This document shows, in pieces, positions 5,242 to 7,276 of a DNA stretch of 7,276 bases; position 1 is the first letter of the stretch, and every line of letters begins with the position of its first letter. Both the position numbers and the translations under genes were made by a program. Below the pieces are notes generated by a model. That model did not search any database, was not told the origin of the DNA, and was given only the letters and a program-made list of their open reading frames with translations. Source of the DNA: Paracoccaceae bacterium (GTDB lineage: Bacteria > Pseudomonadota > Alphaproteobacteria > Rhodobacterales > Rhodobacteraceae); assembly GCA_007120685.1 (NCBI GenBank), contig SKNG01000039.1:1-7276 (forward strand). The letters run 5' to 3'.

Positions 5242-6594
5242 TCAGGCTCCTTGCGCGGTTCGGCGGTATCTCTGCAGCAACGGACGCAGCGCCACGCGGG
5301 CGCGCAGGCGGGTGGCGGTCAGGTAGATACCGCCGATCTTGCGATGCAGAAACAGCGTTTGCGGCGGCGGGACATGGGTCAGTTCGCGCTCATTGCCCAG
5401 CGGTCGGCCCATGGCGCGCAGCCGCTCGATCAGATCGGCGCGGCCGAAATCGAAGGCTTCGGCCGCGCGCAGGGGCTCCATCGCGGTGTCGAACAGCTGC
5501 ACGATCAGGTCCCGATGCGCCGGCGGCGTCCGGTCGCCGAAATAGCCGATACGCCCCATCAGGTCGCGGGCGGCGGTGTTGTCCCGGTCCAGCGCGGCGT
5601 TCAAGAGCGCGCGAAAATCCTTCGTCATGGCCGGGGTGATGGGCATGACCGCGCCGAAATCCAGCAGGCAGACACGGCCGGTTTCCGGGTCGAAACGGTA
5701 ATTCGCCAGATTGGGATCGGTCTGCATCAGGCGGAAATCGAACAGCTCGCGCAGGACCAGATCGATCAGGTCAGCCGCCACGCGGTCGCGCAGGGCCTGC
5801 GGTGCCGTGGCCAGCGTGTCCAGCGGCTGGCTGTGCAGAAACTCCATTGCCAGCACCGATGGCGTGCAGAGGTCATCATGCAGCCCGGGCAGGGTGAAAC
5901 GGTCTGATCCGGCCAGCAGGTTGCCGAACCTGGTAAGACTGCGCGCCTCGGTCGTGTAATCGGCCTCCTGGTGCAACTGATCGCGTGCGGCCTTCAGCAT
6001 GGGGGCCAGGTCGATCCCCTGCCGCGCGGCGCCGGCCATGCGCAGCATCAGGCCCAGATTGTCGATATCGCTGTCGATACTGGCGCGGACGCCGGGATAT
6101 TGCACCTTGATCGCCAGATCGTGCCCGCCGCGCGTCTGCGCCCGGTGCACCTGCCCGATGGATGCCGCCGCAAAGGGCCGCACGTCGAAGCGCGCGAAAC
6201 GCCGCTGCCAGCCCGCGCCCCATTCGCGGTTCAGAACATCGCGCAACTGCGCGGGCGGCATGTGGCGGGCCTGAGACTGCAGCGCGGCAAGGGTTTGCGT
6301 CGTCTCTGGTGGCAGGATCAGCCCGCTGTCCATCGAGATCAGCTGCCCCAGTTTCATTGCCGCGCCGCGCATCCGGCCCAGACCCTGGGTCACGCGGCTG
6401 GCGGTGGCGGGGGTCAGCAGCAGGTTCGGCAGGCTGGGGCGGGTGCCGCGCGCCAGGTCGCGCGCCCCTTCCGCCAGCATGCCCCCCAGGACGCCCGAGG
6501 CCATGCCCCCCAGCCGCAACAGCCGCGCCGCGCGCGAAGCCGGGACGCTGGCCGGCGGCGGCAGGGGGCGATTGTCGTCGGACATGTCGTTCAT
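5242..6594 (-). CDS. ABC1/UbiB/COQ8-family atypical kinase
   Basis: From the ATG at 6592-6594 the product has 450 residues. The family signatures are in order. The KxGQ motif is K81-LG-Q84 in AAMKLGQLISMDSG. The Ala-rich nucleotide loop is AAASIGQVHRA (142-152). The invariant Lys is K163 in LAIKVQYPGV. The ExD motif is E210/D212 in EADYTTEA. The catalytic loop is QTDPNLANY (D293, N298), and the metal-binding DFG is at 312-314 in LLDFGA. The QTDPN form is typical of COQ8/ADCK3-like members. Family members act at the membrane in ubiquinone biosynthesis, probably as an ATPase or lipid-handling factor rather than a protein kinase. All key residues are present, so an active protein is expected. 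An in-frame TTG at 6619-6621 would add 9 residues, but GAGG at 6601-6604 favours the ATG. The gene lies 61 bases after addA on the same strand and may be cotranscribed with it. No functional link to the adhesin is suggested. Confidence 0.92.
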   Translation of the reverse strand: MNDMSDDNRPLPPPASVPASRAARLLRLGGMASGVLGGMLAEGARDLARGTRPSLPNLLLTPATASRVTQGLGRMRGAAMKLGQLISMDSGLILPPETTQTLAALQSQARHMPPAQLRDVLNREWGAGWQRRFARFDVRPFAAASIGQVHRAQTRGGHDLAIKVQYPGVRASIDSDIDNLGLMLRMAGAARQGIDLAPMLKAARDQLHQEADYTTEARSLTRFGNLLAGSDRFTLPGLHDDLCTPSVLAMEFLHSQPLDTLATAPQALRDRVAADLIDLVLRELFDFRLMQTDPNLANYRFDPETGRVCLLDFGAVMPITPAMTKDFRALLNAALDRDNTAARDLMGRIGYFGDRTPPAHRDLIVQLFDTAMEPLRAAEAFDFGRADLIERLRAMGRPLGNERELTHVPPPQTLFLHRKIGGIYLTATRLRARVALRPLLQRYRRTAQGA

Positions 6595-6600
6595 GGCTGG

Positions 6601-6604
6601 CCTC
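6601..6604 (-). promoter_or_regulatory. Ribosome binding site deciding the ABC1 kinase start
   Basis: GAGG on the minus strand lies 6 bases before the ATG at 6592-6594. No comparable site precedes the in-frame TTG at 6619-6621, so the shorter product is preferred. Confidence 0.65.
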
Positions 6605-6651
6605 GCGCTTTCATGGTCCAACAGATGGGGCGGCGGGGCGGCTTGGCCAGA

Positions 6652-6671
6652 GGGGTCAGCGTGGGGTCAGC
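6652..6671 (-). repeat. Tandem 9-bp repeat at the addA stop codon
   Basis: GGGGTCAGC occurs at 6652-6660 and 6663-6671 on the plus strand, an 11-base period. The addA stop codon (TGA, 6656-6658) lies in one copy. The same bases in the other copy are read in a different frame as part of the codons for Leu-Thr-Pro, because 11 is not a multiple of three. Confidence 0.5.
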
Positions 6672-7276
6672 CTCGGCCGCAGCGCCGGGTCGGTGGTGGC
6701 GCGGGTCAGGGCGGCGGTCATGGCGGCAGCGTCCAGCAGCATGACGCTGGCATCGGCGGTCCAGACCAGCGCGCAGTCGATCCGCCGGCCGGGGTAAAGC
6801 GGGGCCAGCAGGTGGTGATAGGCGGCCATCTGCCGCAACAGTCCGTCGGGCACCTGATCGGCGCTGGCGGGGACCCGGGCGTTGGTCTTGAAATCCACCG
6901 CCAGCACGCGATCCGGCATCACCAGCAGCCGGTCGATCACCCCCCAAAGCGGCACGCCCTGCCACTGGCCGGAAAGCGCGACCTCGGCCAGAGCATCCGG
7001 CCCGAAGAGATCGGCCAGCGCGGGGTGGTCCAGCACCGCCTGAACCTCGGCCATGATCGAGGCCGCGACGCAAGGGTCGGTGGCCGAAAGCAGGGCCTGC
7101 GCGGCGGTATCGCGGTCGGCGGGCGGCAGGGTGGGCAGGGTTTCCAGCAGCAGATGGGTGATCTGGCCACGCGTGAGGGCCGCTTCGGCCTCGGCCGGGT
7201 CCGGCGGCGTCCCGTCGTCGCCCGCCTCGCCCGGCAGCGCCTTGGCGCCGCCCAGCCCGGTGGGCGTCAGGGGCGC
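6656..7276 (-). CDS. addA: Double-strand break repair helicase AddA, C-terminal 206 residues (5' end beyond the window)
   Basis: The frame is open from the right edge to TGA at 6656-6658. The visible part is the RecB-like PD-(D/E)XK nuclease domain of alphaproteobacterial AddA. Numbered from the first visible residue, it has a linker PLTPTGLGGAKALPGE (2-17), RGQITHLLLETLP with the nuclease His at 41 (36-48), AEV with a conserved Glu at 98, GVIDRLL with catalytic D115, VDFKT with D128 and K130, and RQMAAYHHLL with Q149 and Y153. All expected catalytic residues are present. AddA works with AddB as a heterodimer that unwinds and resects double-strand ends before RecA loading. The helicase motor domains and AddB would lie to the right of the window. 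The C-terminus ends shortly after VWTADASVMLLD, about as expected. Confidence 0.93.
   Translation of the reverse strand, partial: APLTPTGLGGAKALPGEAGDDGTPPDPAEAEAALTRGQITHLLLETLPTLPPADRDTAAQALLSATDPCVAASIMAEVQAVLDHPALADLFGPDALAEVALSGQWQGVPLWGVIDRLLVMPDRVLAVDFKTNARVPASADQVPDGLLRQMAAYHHLLAPLYPGRRIDCALVWTADASVMLLDAAAMTAALTRATTDPALRPRLTPR

Noticed and set aside
3937..5907. 656-codon open frame on the plus strand
   Set aside because: It runs antisense across the adhesin, the intergenic region and half of the ABC1 kinase. Its composition is low-complexity and it lacks recognisable motifs. Long antisense frames are common in GC-rich DNA where stops are rare.
6591..7073. 160-codon minus-strand frame overlapping addA
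   Set aside because: The overlapping frame has all AddA nuclease residues. This one is Gly/Arg/Ala-rich with no motifs.
1..7276. CRISPR arrays, tRNA or rRNA genes, transposases and integrases
   Set aside because: No regularly spaced identical repeats, cloverleaf-like sequence, rRNA signature or transposase motif was seen on either strand.

Overview
This window is about 7.3 kb of GC-rich DNA with GC-rich third codon positions. All five credible genes are on the minus strand. The gene families point to an alphaproteobacterium, most likely Rhodobacteraceae and possibly Paracoccus or a relative: an alphaproteobacterial AddA C-terminus, a COQ8-type ABC1 kinase, and a Bap-like type I-secreted adhesin next to a SapC-family gene. 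The taxonomic placement is inferred from protein character only.

In transcription order (high to low coordinate), the window opens with the C-terminal 206 residues of AddA, the helicase-nuclease of double-strand break repair (6656-7276, running off the right edge). A gap of 61 bases follows, then a complete ABC1/UbiB/COQ8-family protein (5242-6594), probably linked to ubiquinone biosynthesis. These two look like housekeeping genes.

Next is a gene-free stretch of about 305 bases (4936-5241). It contains a perfect 14-bp inverted repeat with arms 69 bp apart, an AT-rich patch, a possible 29-codon ORF and small dyads just ahead of the next gene. It is the natural place for the control region of the genes that follow.

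The rest of the window is an adhesin-export cluster. The 1077-residue surface protein (1702-4935) has an N-terminal Bap-type prefix, six modules of about 100 residues, a possible cohesin-like domain, two RTX-type nonapeptides and a C-terminal type I secretion region. After it come two hairpins, the second resembling an intrinsic terminator. Then come a SapC-family gene (654-1595) and the start of a TolC-family outer membrane lipoprotein (1-595, running off the left edge).

The simplest reading is that the TolC-like lipoprotein is the outer membrane exit duct for the adhesin. The ABC transporter and membrane-fusion genes probably lie beyond the left edge. SapC is an accessory gene of unknown function. 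The internal terminator would make the adhesin transcript more abundant than those for its secretion partners. The most interesting points are SapC inside a T1SS adhesin cluster, the attenuator-like terminator, the long-range inverted repeat upstream of the adhesin, and the adhesin's unusual architecture and composition (one lysine after residue 33, no cysteine, a Sec-like N-terminal hydrophobic segment).
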